A DNA stretch of 64,000 bases from Arthrobacter sp. 18067 (GTDB taxonomy: Bacteria; Actinomycetota; Actinomycetes; Actinomycetales; Micrococcaceae). Positions 52,565 through 60,694 of this stretch are shown piece by piece. Both the position numbers and the translations under genes were made by a program. The first letter of the stretch is position 1; every line of letters starts with the position of its first letter. A model generated the notes under the pieces. It was not told the origin of the DNA. It ran no database searches and saw only the letters and a list, made by a program, of their open reading frames with translations. The stretch is taken from assembly GCF_902706295.1 (NCBI RefSeq), contig NZ_CACSJJ010000001.1, forward strand, positions 527,641 through 591,640, in the 5' to 3' direction.

Positions 52565-53426
52565 ACCAGCCACGCGCACACGCCGCTCAAGCGGTACCAC
52601 CATGGCCGGAAACCTGCGGGCCAAACTCATCGTCTTTGCCTGCTTCGTGGTCACCGGCGTCACTCTTCTGCCGATCGTGATGATGGCCCTTGTCGCCTTC
52701 CAGTCCGACGGCGAGTCCATGGCCGCCAACCCATCGTTCTGGCCCACGAGCTGGCATCCGGAAAACTTCACCCGGATATTCGAGCTGGTCCCCGTAGGCA
52801 AGTACCTCGGAAACACGATCATCTTCGCCGCCGGTACAACAGTCCTGGAGACCATCACTGCCGCACTGGCCGCCTACGCATTTGCCCGCCTGGAGTTCCG
52901 CGGACGGTCTTTGCTGTTCGCCATCTACTTGGGAACCCTCATGATCCCCGCACAAGTAACCCTTGTTCCGCTGTTCATCATGGTCTCAAAACTCCAATGG
53001 CTGGACACCTGGCAAGGAATGATCCTTCCCCACGCGTTCACCGCTTTGGGCGTGTTCCTGCTACGTCAGTTCTTCATGGGGATCCCCCGTGAATACGAAG
53101 ACGCCGCACGGATCGACGGCGCCAATCGGTGGATAACGTTCTCAAGGGTCATCATCCCCTTGGCCGTTCCGGCCATCGCAACCTTGGCAGTGTTCAAGTT
53201 CATCGGCCAATGGAACAACCTCCTGTGGCCCTTGATCATTTCCAACAGCGAAGCCACCAGAACAATCGCAGTCGGCCTGCAGGTGTTCCAAGACGTCAAT
53301 GGCACCCAGTGGAACCTGTTGTTGGCGGCCGCAGCCATCACTACTCTGCCCCTGGTGGTCATCTTCTTCCTCACCCAACGCTGGTTTGTTCGCGGCATCA
53401 CCATGAGCGGGCTCGGTGGACGCTAA
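52554..53426 (+). CDS. ABC sugar permease, MalG/UgpE type
   Basis: The 290-residue protein has six predicted membrane segments, FARLEFRGRSLLFAIYL and the EAA loop EYEDAARIDGANRWITFSRV with IIPLAVPAIA. It pairs with the upstream permease to form the channel. The ATG at 52554 lies inside the end of that gene. Confidence 0.9.
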   Translation: MTTEPATRTRRSSGTTMAGNLRAKLIVFACFVVTGVTLLPIVMMALVAFQSDGESMAANPSFWPTSWHPENFTRIFELVPVGKYLGNTIIFAAGTTVLETITAALAAYAFARLEFRGRSLLFAIYLGTLMIPAQVTLVPLFIMVSKLQWLDTWQGMILPHAFTALGVFLLRQFFMGIPREYEDAARIDGANRWITFSRVIIPLAVPAIATLAVFKFIGQWNNLLWPLIISNSEATRTIAVGLQVFQDVNGTQWNLLLAAAAITTLPLVVIFFLTQRWFVRGITMSGLGGR

Positions 53427-54269
53427 ATGACATCGGCTCACCACTCAACTCACAAAACCATCTGGGCTGTCTTCACGAAGCCCTGGCCCCTGCACACGGC
53501 CCAGCAACTCTCTGACGTCGTCCTTCAACTGGGGTTCAACGGCGTCGAAATTCCTGTCCGGAACAATACCCTCATCACCCCGGACAACGCCGCAACACTC
53601 CTGCCCCGCTATGTCTCCGACATGGCAGAGCGCGGCATTACAACCATCAGTATCGCCACCGAGCTGACCGAACCCATTTTCGCCGCTTGCCGCGAAGCCG
53701 GCGTCGACCTCATCCGGATCATGATTCCCGTGACAACCAATGACTACTCGTCTTCAGTCACAGCTGCGCGTATCCGGCTGGAAAAAGCTGCCGATTGGGC
53801 CCGGAACTACGACGTCGGCGTTGTGATCCAACCGCATCGCGGCGAGTACGTCTCTTCGTGCTTTGGAGTCCTGGACATTATCAAGGATCTTCCCGGCGAA
53901 TACTTCAAAGTGGCTTGGGACGCAGCCCATGACGCGTTGGCCGGGGACGACCCGGTAACAGCGATGAACGCGTGCGGCGGACGCTTGGCGATCGCGAACT
54001 TCAAGAACGTCATTTACCAGGCCCAGGCACCCGATCCTCAACACCCAGGCACCACTCTATGGAAGCCCTGGTACGTACCTGGTCCGGAAGGGCTCGCCGA
54101 CTGGAACCGCGCGATCACCCACCTTCGTCAGAGGCCGGACTCCGTCCCCCTGTGTTTCACGGCCCAGTATTCATCAACGTCGGAAACCGTTGAGGACCTC
54201 CTAAGGCGCGATGTGAAATTCGCGCAAGAGCTCTGGGACAGCAACAAAGAAGGCGAGAAAAGATCATGA
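53427..54269 (+). CDS. xylose isomerase-like TIM-barrel protein
   Basis: This 280-residue protein of the AP-endonuclease-2/xylose isomerase fold has LGFNGVEIPVRN near the start, VVIQPHRGEYVSSCFG and VAWDAAHDALAG, with His, Asp and Glu in metal-ligand positions. In cyclitol and sugar-acid operons such proteins are isomerases, epimerases or dehydratases of the IolE/IolH type. The ATG follows the permease stop with no gap and its stop overlaps the IolB start. Confidence 0.82.
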   Translation: MTSAHHSTHKTIWAVFTKPWPLHTAQQLSDVVLQLGFNGVEIPVRNNTLITPDNAATLLPRYVSDMAERGITTISIATELTEPIFAACREAGVDLIRIMIPVTTNDYSSSVTAARIRLEKAADWARNYDVGVVIQPHRGEYVSSCFGVLDIIKDLPGEYFKVAWDAAHDALAGDDPVTAMNACGGRLAIANFKNVIYQAQAPDPQHPGTTLWKPWYVPGPEGLADWNRAITHLRQRPDSVPLCFTAQYSSTSETVEDLLRRDVKFAQELWDSNKEGEKRS

Positions 54270-55177
54270 CTGACTGGTTTCACCCCTCGGGCAGTGCCGG
54301 CGATGGTCCTTGGGAGGTCTCCCTGGGGACCTCGGACTCCCCTGCCATGAAAGAGAACTGGGACCACACGGGCATCAAGGTGGCCACCCTGGCCGTCGGC
54401 GAGCAGATAGTGCTGGATGCAGCCCCCGAAGAGCGCCTTGTTGTTCCGCTCAGTGGCTCCTTCGACGCGACAGTGGAAGGTACCGGGTTCTTTCTCAGAG
54501 GCAGGGAATCCGTTTTCTCGGGACCCACAGATGTCCTTTTTGCAGGGGCAGGAACAGAGCTGACGCTCACTTCGCAGAACGGCGGACGCGTCGCTGTGAC
54601 TACTGCCTTCGCTACGAAAAGCTATCCGGCACGCCTGATTCCCGCGGAGAACGTGCCGGTTCTCATGCGTGGCGCCGGGAACTGCTTGCGGCAGGTTCAC
54701 AACTTTGGCATGCCGGAAGCCCTGGAGGCGGACCGGATCCTGGTGTGCGAGGTCTACACGCCAGCGGGCAACTGGTCCTCCTATCCGCCGCACAAGCACG
54801 ATACCGAGCAGGACGGCGAAACAGCCCTCGAAGAAATCTACTACTACGAAACACAGCCGGCCGAGAACTCGTCGGTACCAGAGGGAGTCGCCGGGGTTGC
54901 CTACCAACACGTTTACGCCTCGGATGACCGCCCCATCGACGTCGCCACCGAAGTCCGCTCCGGGGACGTAGTCCTGGTTCCGTATGGATGGCACGGTCCT
55001 GCCATGGCCCCGCCGGGCTTCGACCTCTACTACCTCAATGTCATGGCCGGCCCCGGGCCTGTGCGTAACTGGCTGATCAACGATGACCCAGACCACGGCT
55101 GGATCAGGGCTACCTGGGAGGGGCCCGAACCCGAGCAGTTGTTCCCTCGTCCATCGCGCCAAGCACAGGCTGTATAG
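54266..55177 (+). CDS. iolB: 5-deoxy-glucuronate isomerase IolB
   Basis: The 303-residue bicupin matches IolB, which isomerises 5-deoxy-glucuronate to 5-dehydro-2-deoxy-gluconate in myo-inositol breakdown. The metal-binding set is visible as EVYTPAGNWSSYPPHKHD (two His), EEIYYYE (Glu) and VPYGWHGP (His). WFHPSGS at the N terminus is also typical. No iolC, iolD or iolG cluster partners of the standard pathway lie beside it, so here it may serve a related uronate-like or cyclitol route. Confidence 0.9.
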   Translation: MTDWFHPSGSAGDGPWEVSLGTSDSPAMKENWDHTGIKVATLAVGEQIVLDAAPEERLVVPLSGSFDATVEGTGFFLRGRESVFSGPTDVLFAGAGTELTLTSQNGGRVAVTTAFATKSYPARLIPAENVPVLMRGAGNCLRQVHNFGMPEALEADRILVCEVYTPAGNWSSYPPHKHDTEQDGETALEEIYYYETQPAENSSVPEGVAGVAYQHVYASDDRPIDVATEVRSGDVVLVPYGWHGPAMAPPGFDLYYLNVMAGPGPVRNWLINDDPDHGWIRATWEGPEPEQLFPRPSRQAQAV

Positions 55178-55189
55178 GTGGCTACTGCC

Positions 55190-55960
55190 ATGACACATTC
55201 CACAGTCCTCTCCGGAAAGGTCGCCTTGGTCACCGGCTCAAGCCGAGGCATCGGATTTACCTTGGCCGCCGGCCTGGCCGGGGCGGGGGCAACGGTGGTC
55301 ATCAATGGAAACAACGCAGACCGGGTGGAGGCCGCCAAATCCAAACTCGCCGAGCAGTTTGGCCAGGATCGTATCCACGCAGCAGCCTTCAATGTCACCA
55401 GCGAACATGACGTAGTGGCTGGTCTTGCCGGCATTGAGGCCAACGTTGGCCCGCTCCACATCCTGGTGAACAACGCCGGCATACAACACCGGTCCTCACT
55501 GCTGGATCTGGAGTTGGCGGACTGGAACCGCGTCGTCGACACCAACCTGACGGGTGCTTTTCTTGTGGGCAGGGAAGCCGCCCGGCACATGACCAAGCGG
55601 CAGCGGGGAAAGATCATCAATATCTGCTCAATCCAGGCAGACCTTGCCCGGCCAACGATCGCCCCGTACGTCGCGGCGAAGGGTGGCCTGCGAAACCTCA
55701 CCCGGTCGATGACCGCGGAATGGGCTGCCTCCGGGCTCCAGATCAACGGCATCGCTCCCGGCTATATCCACACCGAAATGACTCAGAGCCTTGTTGACGA
55801 TGAGGCATTCAACAAGTGGATTCTGGCTCGAACCCCGGCCAACCGGTGGGGACGGGTGGAAGACATCGTCGGACCCGCCCTTTGGCTGGCCTCCGAGGGC
55901 GCCGACTTCGTGAACGGCCAAACGATATTCGTCGACGGCGGCATGTCAGTTGTGGTCTGA
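55190..55960 (+). CDS. SDR, gluconate 5-dehydrogenase-like
   Basis: A 256-residue classical SDR with TGSSRGIG at residues 15-22, NNAG at 94-97, and catalytic Ser147, Tyr160 and Lys164 (YVAAKGGL). The LINGIAPGYIHTEM-like and FVNGQTIFVDGGM motifs are canonical, and the pattern is that of gluconate 5-dehydrogenase/2-dehydro-3-deoxygluconate dehydrogenase. The ATG at 55190 was preferred because AGGTGG lies nine bases upstream; a GTG directly after the IolB stop is in frame. Confidence 0.88.
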   Translation: MTHSTVLSGKVALVTGSSRGIGFTLAAGLAGAGATVVINGNNADRVEAAKSKLAEQFGQDRIHAAAFNVTSEHDVVAGLAGIEANVGPLHILVNNAGIQHRSSLLDLELADWNRVVDTNLTGAFLVGREAARHMTKRQRGKIINICSIQADLARPTIAPYVAAKGGLRNLTRSMTAEWAASGLQINGIAPGYIHTEMTQSLVDDEAFNKWILARTPANRWGRVEDIVGPALWLASEGADFVNGQTIFVDGGMSVVV

Positions 55961-56043
55961 GGGACGCCTCGCACGTGAAGGCAGAAATACATCAACAGCA
56001 TAAAACGCAATTCTTTCCGGAATTGCATTCCTTAAGGATCAGA

Positions 56044-57060
56044 ATGACTCAATTACGAGTAGGACTCGTCGGCGCAGGCGGTATTACCCGCGTACACGTA
56101 CCGGCCTGGCTTGCACTTGGCGCGCACATCACCGTCTACTCCGTGGAGGGGGCCGAAGAACTTGCCCGACGACATGGACTGTCTGTAGCGGACTCCATGG
56201 AGGAGCTGCTGGCCAGCTGCGACATTGTGGACATCTGCACCCCGACAACCACCCACCGCGATCTCGCCGTCGCAGCAGCGCAGGCAGGAAAAGACGTAGT
56301 GTGCGAAAAGCCGCTTGGCCGCTCGGTAGCCGAGGGACTGGAAATCAAGGAGGCAGTAAGCCGCGCCGGCACTCAGCTGTACCCCGGCCATGTCGTCCGC
56401 TACTTCCCGGCCTATATGGCCGCCAAGGAAGCCATCGATCAAGGACGGCTGGGAGCCCTGGCAGTCCTTCGCTTCTACCGCGGCGGAGCAGGCCCCAAAA
56501 GCGACTGGTTTTACGACGAATCGGTATCAGGTGGAATCATCGCCGACCAGATGATTCATGATCTTGACCAGGCTCGCTGGCTCGCAGGTGAAGTGACCAG
56601 CGTATATGCAGTGCAGAACGCAGTTCGCAGCCCGGAAACACCGGCGGAAGCCCACCCGCGAAGGGTGAGCGCCCACGTGACGTTGACACACAAATCCGGG
56701 GCAATCTCCCACATCCAAGGCGTGTGGGGACCGCCCACCATGCCCTTTAGGACCTCATTTCACGTGGCCGGCGATGCCGGGGCCCTCTCCCATGACTCCG
56801 GCGCCGATGCTTCCCTGGACAAGGACCTCGTCCTGGACGCCACGGAGTCGTACCTGCCGCCGCCTGATCTGCTGGAGAGCCCCTTCCTGACAGAGATCCG
56901 GGACTTCGCCAACGCAAGATTGGGCAGATCAGAGTCCAGGGTCACTTTGGAGGATGGGGTCATGGCCGTTGGGTTGGCCGATGCTGCCCTCGAATCCGTC
57001 GCAACCGGGATGGTCGTTCCCTTTTCCGAGGCTTCCATCCACCCCGCCGAAAGGGTCTAA
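56044..57060 (+). CDS. Gfo/Idh/MocA-family oxidoreductase, first copy
   Basis: This 338-residue protein has the NAD(P) loop GLVGAGGITRVHVP at residues 7-20, the EKP motif in VVCEKPLGRSVAE and a catalytic His-Asp pair in IADQMIHDLDQARWL. Members oxidise sugars, cyclitols or acid sugars at one carbon. The ATG at 56044 follows AAGGATCAG. It is 83 bases after the SDR gene and two bases before the next, related, gene. Confidence 0.88.
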   Translation: MTQLRVGLVGAGGITRVHVPAWLALGAHITVYSVEGAEELARRHGLSVADSMEELLASCDIVDICTPTTTHRDLAVAAAQAGKDVVCEKPLGRSVAEGLEIKEAVSRAGTQLYPGHVVRYFPAYMAAKEAIDQGRLGALAVLRFYRGGAGPKSDWFYDESVSGGIIADQMIHDLDQARWLAGEVTSVYAVQNAVRSPETPAEAHPRRVSAHVTLTHKSGAISHIQGVWGPPTMPFRTSFHVAGDAGALSHDSGADASLDKDLVLDATESYLPPPDLLESPFLTEIRDFANARLGRSESRVTLEDGVMAVGLADAALESVATGMVVPFSEASIHPAERV

Positions 57061-57062
57061 CC

Positions 57063-58088
57063 ATGGCTACCCCACCAGCACCTTCCCTGAAAATAGCAAT
57101 TCTCTCGTTCGCCCACACGCATGCTGCCAGCTACGTGAGGCAGCTCGCAGCACGGGACGACGTTGAGCTCCTGACGTCGGACCCGGATGGACAGTTTGCC
57201 ACTGACGCCGGTCCCCGCGGGGCAGACTTTGCCGCGGCCCACGGCGTCGCTTACGTGGACACATATGCGGAAGCATTCTCGTGGAAACCTGACGCGGTGA
57301 TCATCTGCAGCGAGAATTCACGGCATACGGATTTAATCATGCGCTCCGCGGAAGCGGGAGCCCACATCCTGTGCGAAAAGCCGCTGGCCACCAACGAGGC
57401 AGACGCGAAGGCGGCGATTGCCGCCGTCGACGCTGCGGGAGTCAACCTGATGGTGGCCTACCCGGTGAGGTTTTCACCCGCCTACCGGGAGCTGAAGAGC
57501 CTGGTTTCCTCCGGTGCGCTGGGGGAAGTCATTTCGGTGGTGGGAACCAACAACGGTTGGCTGCCCACACGGCGTGCTTGGTTTACGGATCCCGAATTCG
57601 CAGGCGGCGGAGCCTTGGTGGACCATGTGGTTCATTGCGCCGATCTCCTGGACCACTTGCTTGGATCGTCTGTCCGCAGAGTGCACGCTGTCTCGAACAG
57701 AATCCTTCATGCCGCACGGAAACCCGACGTCGAGACTGGCGGACTGGTGACAATGACCTACGAGAACGGTGTCATCGCCACCATCGACTGCTCGTGGAGC
57801 CAGCCGGAAACCGCACCGAACTGGGGCGGCCTGACGTTGGCGGTGACAGGCACCAAGGGGTCCGTCCGAATCAACCCCTTTGCCACCCACCTCGGCGGAT
57901 TCGATGTCAACGGTGCGGCATGGATCCCCTATGGCGTGGATTTGGACTCCCTGATGTTGGAGGAGTTCATTTCCTCAATGGTGGACGGCAGGGTCCCCCT
58001 GCCGGACGGAGACGGTGGCCTGCGCACGCTACAGATCGTCAAGGCGGCGCAGGAATCAGTCGCCACCGGCCAACCCGTGCACTGCTAG
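57063..58088 (+). CDS. Gfo/Idh/MocA-family oxidoreductase, second copy
   Basis: This 341-residue relative of the upstream gene keeps the EKP motif (LCEKPLATNEADA) and the His-x4-Asp segment (VDHVVHCADLLDHLL). Its N-terminal loop reads AILSFAHTHAASYV instead of GxGxxG, a variant known in one branch of the family. It is the last gene of the operon; a hairpin follows. Two paralogues in a row suggest consecutive oxidations or oxidation and re-reduction of the same carbon chain. Confidence 0.86.
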   Translation: MATPPAPSLKIAILSFAHTHAASYVRQLAARDDVELLTSDPDGQFATDAGPRGADFAAAHGVAYVDTYAEAFSWKPDAVIICSENSRHTDLIMRSAEAGAHILCEKPLATNEADAKAAIAAVDAAGVNLMVAYPVRFSPAYRELKSLVSSGALGEVISVVGTNNGWLPTRRAWFTDPEFAGGGALVDHVVHCADLLDHLLGSSVRRVHAVSNRILHAARKPDVETGGLVTMTYENGVIATIDCSWSQPETAPNWGGLTLAVTGTKGSVRINPFATHLGGFDVNGAAWIPYGVDLDSLMLEEFISSMVDGRVPLPDGDGGLRTLQIVKAAQESVATGQPVHC

Positions 58089-58096
58089 CGGGAACT

Positions 58097-58137
58097 GGCC
58101 CCAGCTGTGGAAAACGTATATCTCCAGAGCTGGGGCC
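58097..58137 (+). terminator. hairpin after the sugar-acid operon
   Basis: GGCCCCAGCT at 58097-58106 and AGCTGGGGCC at 58128-58137 are perfect complements with a 21-base loop, nine bases after the last stop. There is no T-run, so it may be a weak terminator or an mRNA 3'-end stabiliser. Confidence 0.6.
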
Positions 58138-58210
58138 GATCGGCCCAGCGCATCCAAACCTGACACCCCCGGTTTCGCGTCGACATATGGGCCCTATCGG
58201 CAATACTTCT

Positions 58211-58397
58211 ATCCATGAAGAGGTGTAGGCCAACCACGACCTACCGAACGAACCGAGAGAGGACCTCATATACCCAGGTGAGAGCAGGCGGAGGCCAACC
58301 AGCCACGACCCTGACCCCGCTGCCCCACAACCAAACAGGTGACCCGCGGCGCCAGGCACACCCCACAGCACTGTCAGAGGGACTTGACCAGCCAGAA
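58211..58397 (+). repeat. dispersed repeat, copy C (187 bp)
   Basis: This copy aligns over its full length and in the same orientation with copy B at 23308. Its 5' edge is shared with copies A and D. Similarity to unit B continues downstream: a tRNA-like segment at 58409, the block GGAAGTGGCGGAAACATGCG at 58455, and the left half of the palindrome at 58522. Confidence 0.75.
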
Positions 58398-58408
58398 GGG
58401 GGTATGCC

Positions 58409-58429
58409 GTGCCCGAGGCGGGTCGAAAC
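58409..58429 (-). other. second tRNA 3'-end-like segment
   Basis: The minus strand reads GTTTCGACCCGCCTCGGGCAC, a degenerate version of the tRNA 3' end in unit B with the same CCTCGGGCAC acceptor strand. The terminator present in unit B is missing here, replaced by GGGGGT. Confidence 0.45.
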
Positions 58430-58521
58430 GGAATTCCAAGCCATGGAAACATTGGGAAGTGGCGGAAACATGCGGAATCCGGGGCAGTTCGAAGGGTTCA
58501 CGAGCCAGTCCGAGGCGGAAA

Positions 58522-60158
58522 GTGTGGACAGTAATGATGGAATTGGGTGTGTTCCGGTGTGGCTCGAAGTGTGGCGGACGCCCGCGTGAGGGATGCCTTG
58601 ACAATGATCTGTCCACCACAGCACGGCCGCAGTAAACGCGACGGCCAAGTGGACATGACGTCATAGGCGCTTGCTCCGAAGAGTCCCATTACTGTCTTGT
58701 CTGCCCACCCGGCCGGCGTGCCCTTTTCCCATCGCTTCCAAAGGTCAGGGCAGTTTCATCATGACAAAGGACTATCTGAAAGTCATCGCCGGGATCGACA
58801 CCCACGCCGATACCCACCACGTCGGAGTCATCACCGACACCGGCCACCATCTGGCGGACAAGGAATTCCCGGCAGCGGGAGCCGGCTATCAGGAGATCAT
58901 CGACTTCATCACCGGCTTCGGTTCCGTTCTCGCCGCCGGTGTGGAAGGAACCGGCAGCGACGGCGCCGAACTCTCACGCGTGCTCACCCGAAAGGGCATC
59001 CGCGTGGTGGAAGTGATGCGCCCGAACCGGCAGGCACGCCGGCTGCCGGGAAAATCCGATCCGCTCGATGCCTATCAAGCCGCCGAATCGGTGCTCTCCG
59101 GCAGGGCAGGCGTCACCCCGAAATCCCGGGACGGTGCAGTGGAATCCCTGCGGGTGCTGCGGGCCGAGCGCGCAACCGCAATGCGGGCCCGCGTCGCAGT
59201 GATGGCCCAGGTGAAAACGATCCTGACAACCGCACCGGAGACCTCCGCGCAAGATACCGGTCCATGACGAGCCCGGCGTTGATGGCCGCGTTAGAAAAGA
59301 CACGCCCCTCCGGCGCCCCAGCCGAACCCCTGACCAGCACCGCGACCGTACTGAAGCGGCTCGCCGTCCGCTACCGGCACCAGGAGCTCGCACTGATCGA
59401 CACCGAACTCGACACCGTCCTCACCCTCCACGCACCAATGCTGCGCCACATTCAGGGCGTCGGCACCGACGTCGCCAGCCAGCTCCTCGTCACCGTAGGA
59501 GACAACCCCGAACGCGTCACCACGGAGGCAAAGTTCGCCGCCCTGGTCGGCGTCGCCCCGATCCCCGCCTCCTCAGGCAAAACGACCCGGCATCGACTAA
59601 GCCGCGCCGGTGACCGACAGGCCAACAAAGCCATCCACCGCGTAGTGCTCGTCCGAATGCGCTATGACAACCGAACCCGGGCCTACGTGGCCAGGCGACG
59701 CCAGGAAGGCAAAGGAACCAAAGAAATCATGCGCTGCCTCAGACGCTACGTCACCCGCGAAATCTATAACCAGGTCCTTGACCCGCGTCCCGCTCCCGAC
59801 GCCGCCACCCTCCGGAAAGCACGCGCAACCAAAGGGTTGACCCTCCAAGAAGCAGCCGATGCCCTGAGCGTCTGGTCCACCACTCTGTCTCGTCTGGAAC
59901 GAGGACTTTCCCACGACAGCGACGTCCACCACCGCTACGAGACCTGGCTCAACTCTCAATCCACCGCATACGCGCAGACAGCCCATCCACCGGTGGACCG
60001 GGTGCTTCCAACCTGACCGTGGACACCGAAGCTCCGGGGTCAAAGGCGGCCCCCGGCCGTCGCGCAGCGACCCTTGAGGCCGGAGCGGAAGCCACGGTAA
60101 CCCACACGGCCCCTGGCCCAGCGACCATTGACAACAATAGGAGCATCACTGTCCACAC
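58522..60158 (+). mobile_element. IS110-family element inside repeat unit C
   Basis: The element contains one transposase reading region and is bracketed by inverted 15-base segments: GTGTGGACAGTAATG at 58522-58536 and the complement of GTGTGGACAGTGATG at 60144-60158. The outer nine bases are the two halves of the palindrome found intact at 23178 and 23654. So these arms may belong to the target rather than to the element, and the true ends may lie a few bases inside. About 230 bases precede and 140 follow the transposase; IS110-family elements encode a guide (bridge) RNA in such non-coding ends. Confidence 0.6.
58761..60016 (+). pseudogene. IS110-family transposase with C-terminal HTH, frameshifted
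   Basis: The first part (58761 to 59267) encodes the DEDD RuvC-like domain: Asp in IAGIDTHADTHHVG, Glu in AAGVEGTGSDGAEL and Asp in KSDPLDAYQAAE. At about 59241-59243 a single C appears to be missing, and the rest continues in another frame as RARYRSMTSPALMAALEK to the Transposase_20 domain (IQGVGTDVASQLLVTVG, ASSGKTTRHRLSRAGDRQAN with the candidate nucleophilic Ser). Beyond this is an unusual XRE-like helix-turn-helix (ARATKGLTLQEAADALSVWS, TTLSRLERGL) up to residue 418 or so. The frameshift should inactivate the enzyme. Confidence 0.85.
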
Positions 60159-60434
60159 CTCCTTTCTTGCGCATTCGAGGCCAATGCGCAACCGCACAGA
60201 CTGCTGCGCGGAACCGCGTCCAAGTTCGGGACGTGTAGGCGCCACAGAAAAGTGCAGCCCACGACGCCGAGAATTCGATGTCTTCATAACATTCCTACCT
60301 ACCCACCTTCATGGCTAATGGAACACATATGACATGACTTTCCATGGACTAAGACGTCGTCGGGCATGGCTGTTCTGAGCGCGTTGCAGGCTAGTTTACG
60401 CGGAGAGCCCCAGTCCGCTCCTGGACGCAGCAAA
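60159..60434. other. non-coding stretch after the IS110 element
   Basis: No gene is supported. ATTGACAACAAT at 60127-60138, just inside the element, differs by one base from the GntR-type operator at 31857, which may be chance. Confidence 0.4.
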
Positions 60435-60466
60435 GCCCCCGCTGCTGTTTTAGCTGTTGCGGGGGC
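60435..60466. terminator. GC-rich hairpin, candidate bidirectional terminator
   Basis: GCCCCCGC at 60435-60442 and GCGGGGGC at 60459-60466 flank a 16-base loop containing TTTT. It lies beyond the 3' end of the aldehyde dehydrogenase gene on the minus strand. Confidence 0.5.
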
Positions 60467-60694
60467 CTTGTCTACGCCCCCGACCACGGCAGAGTGCTCA
60501 GGGCTGGTCGGGTCCAATGTCGGATCCTGCGTTGGTCTTCACCGGCTCGACGCCCCTATATCTGCGGGCTTGGTGGTGTAGGACTCGCCGGGGGCTACGA
60601 CCTCGCCGTTGCTGGCCTTCAACCGGAATCGGAACCCTCCGGCGGGTTTTCTTGGAGCGAAGTGGTGCCGGATGCTCGGTTGCGGGTCTTGGGT

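Noticed and set aside
58697..59240. N-terminal part of the long frame that covers the second half of the transposase
   Set aside because: Before about 59240 this frame is a shadow of the true transposase frame, with an Arg-rich translation.
60127..60138. Additional GntR operator ATTGACAACAAT
   Set aside because: It lies inside the IS110 element end with no catabolic gene downstream in the right direction; a one-mismatch 12-mer can occur by chance.
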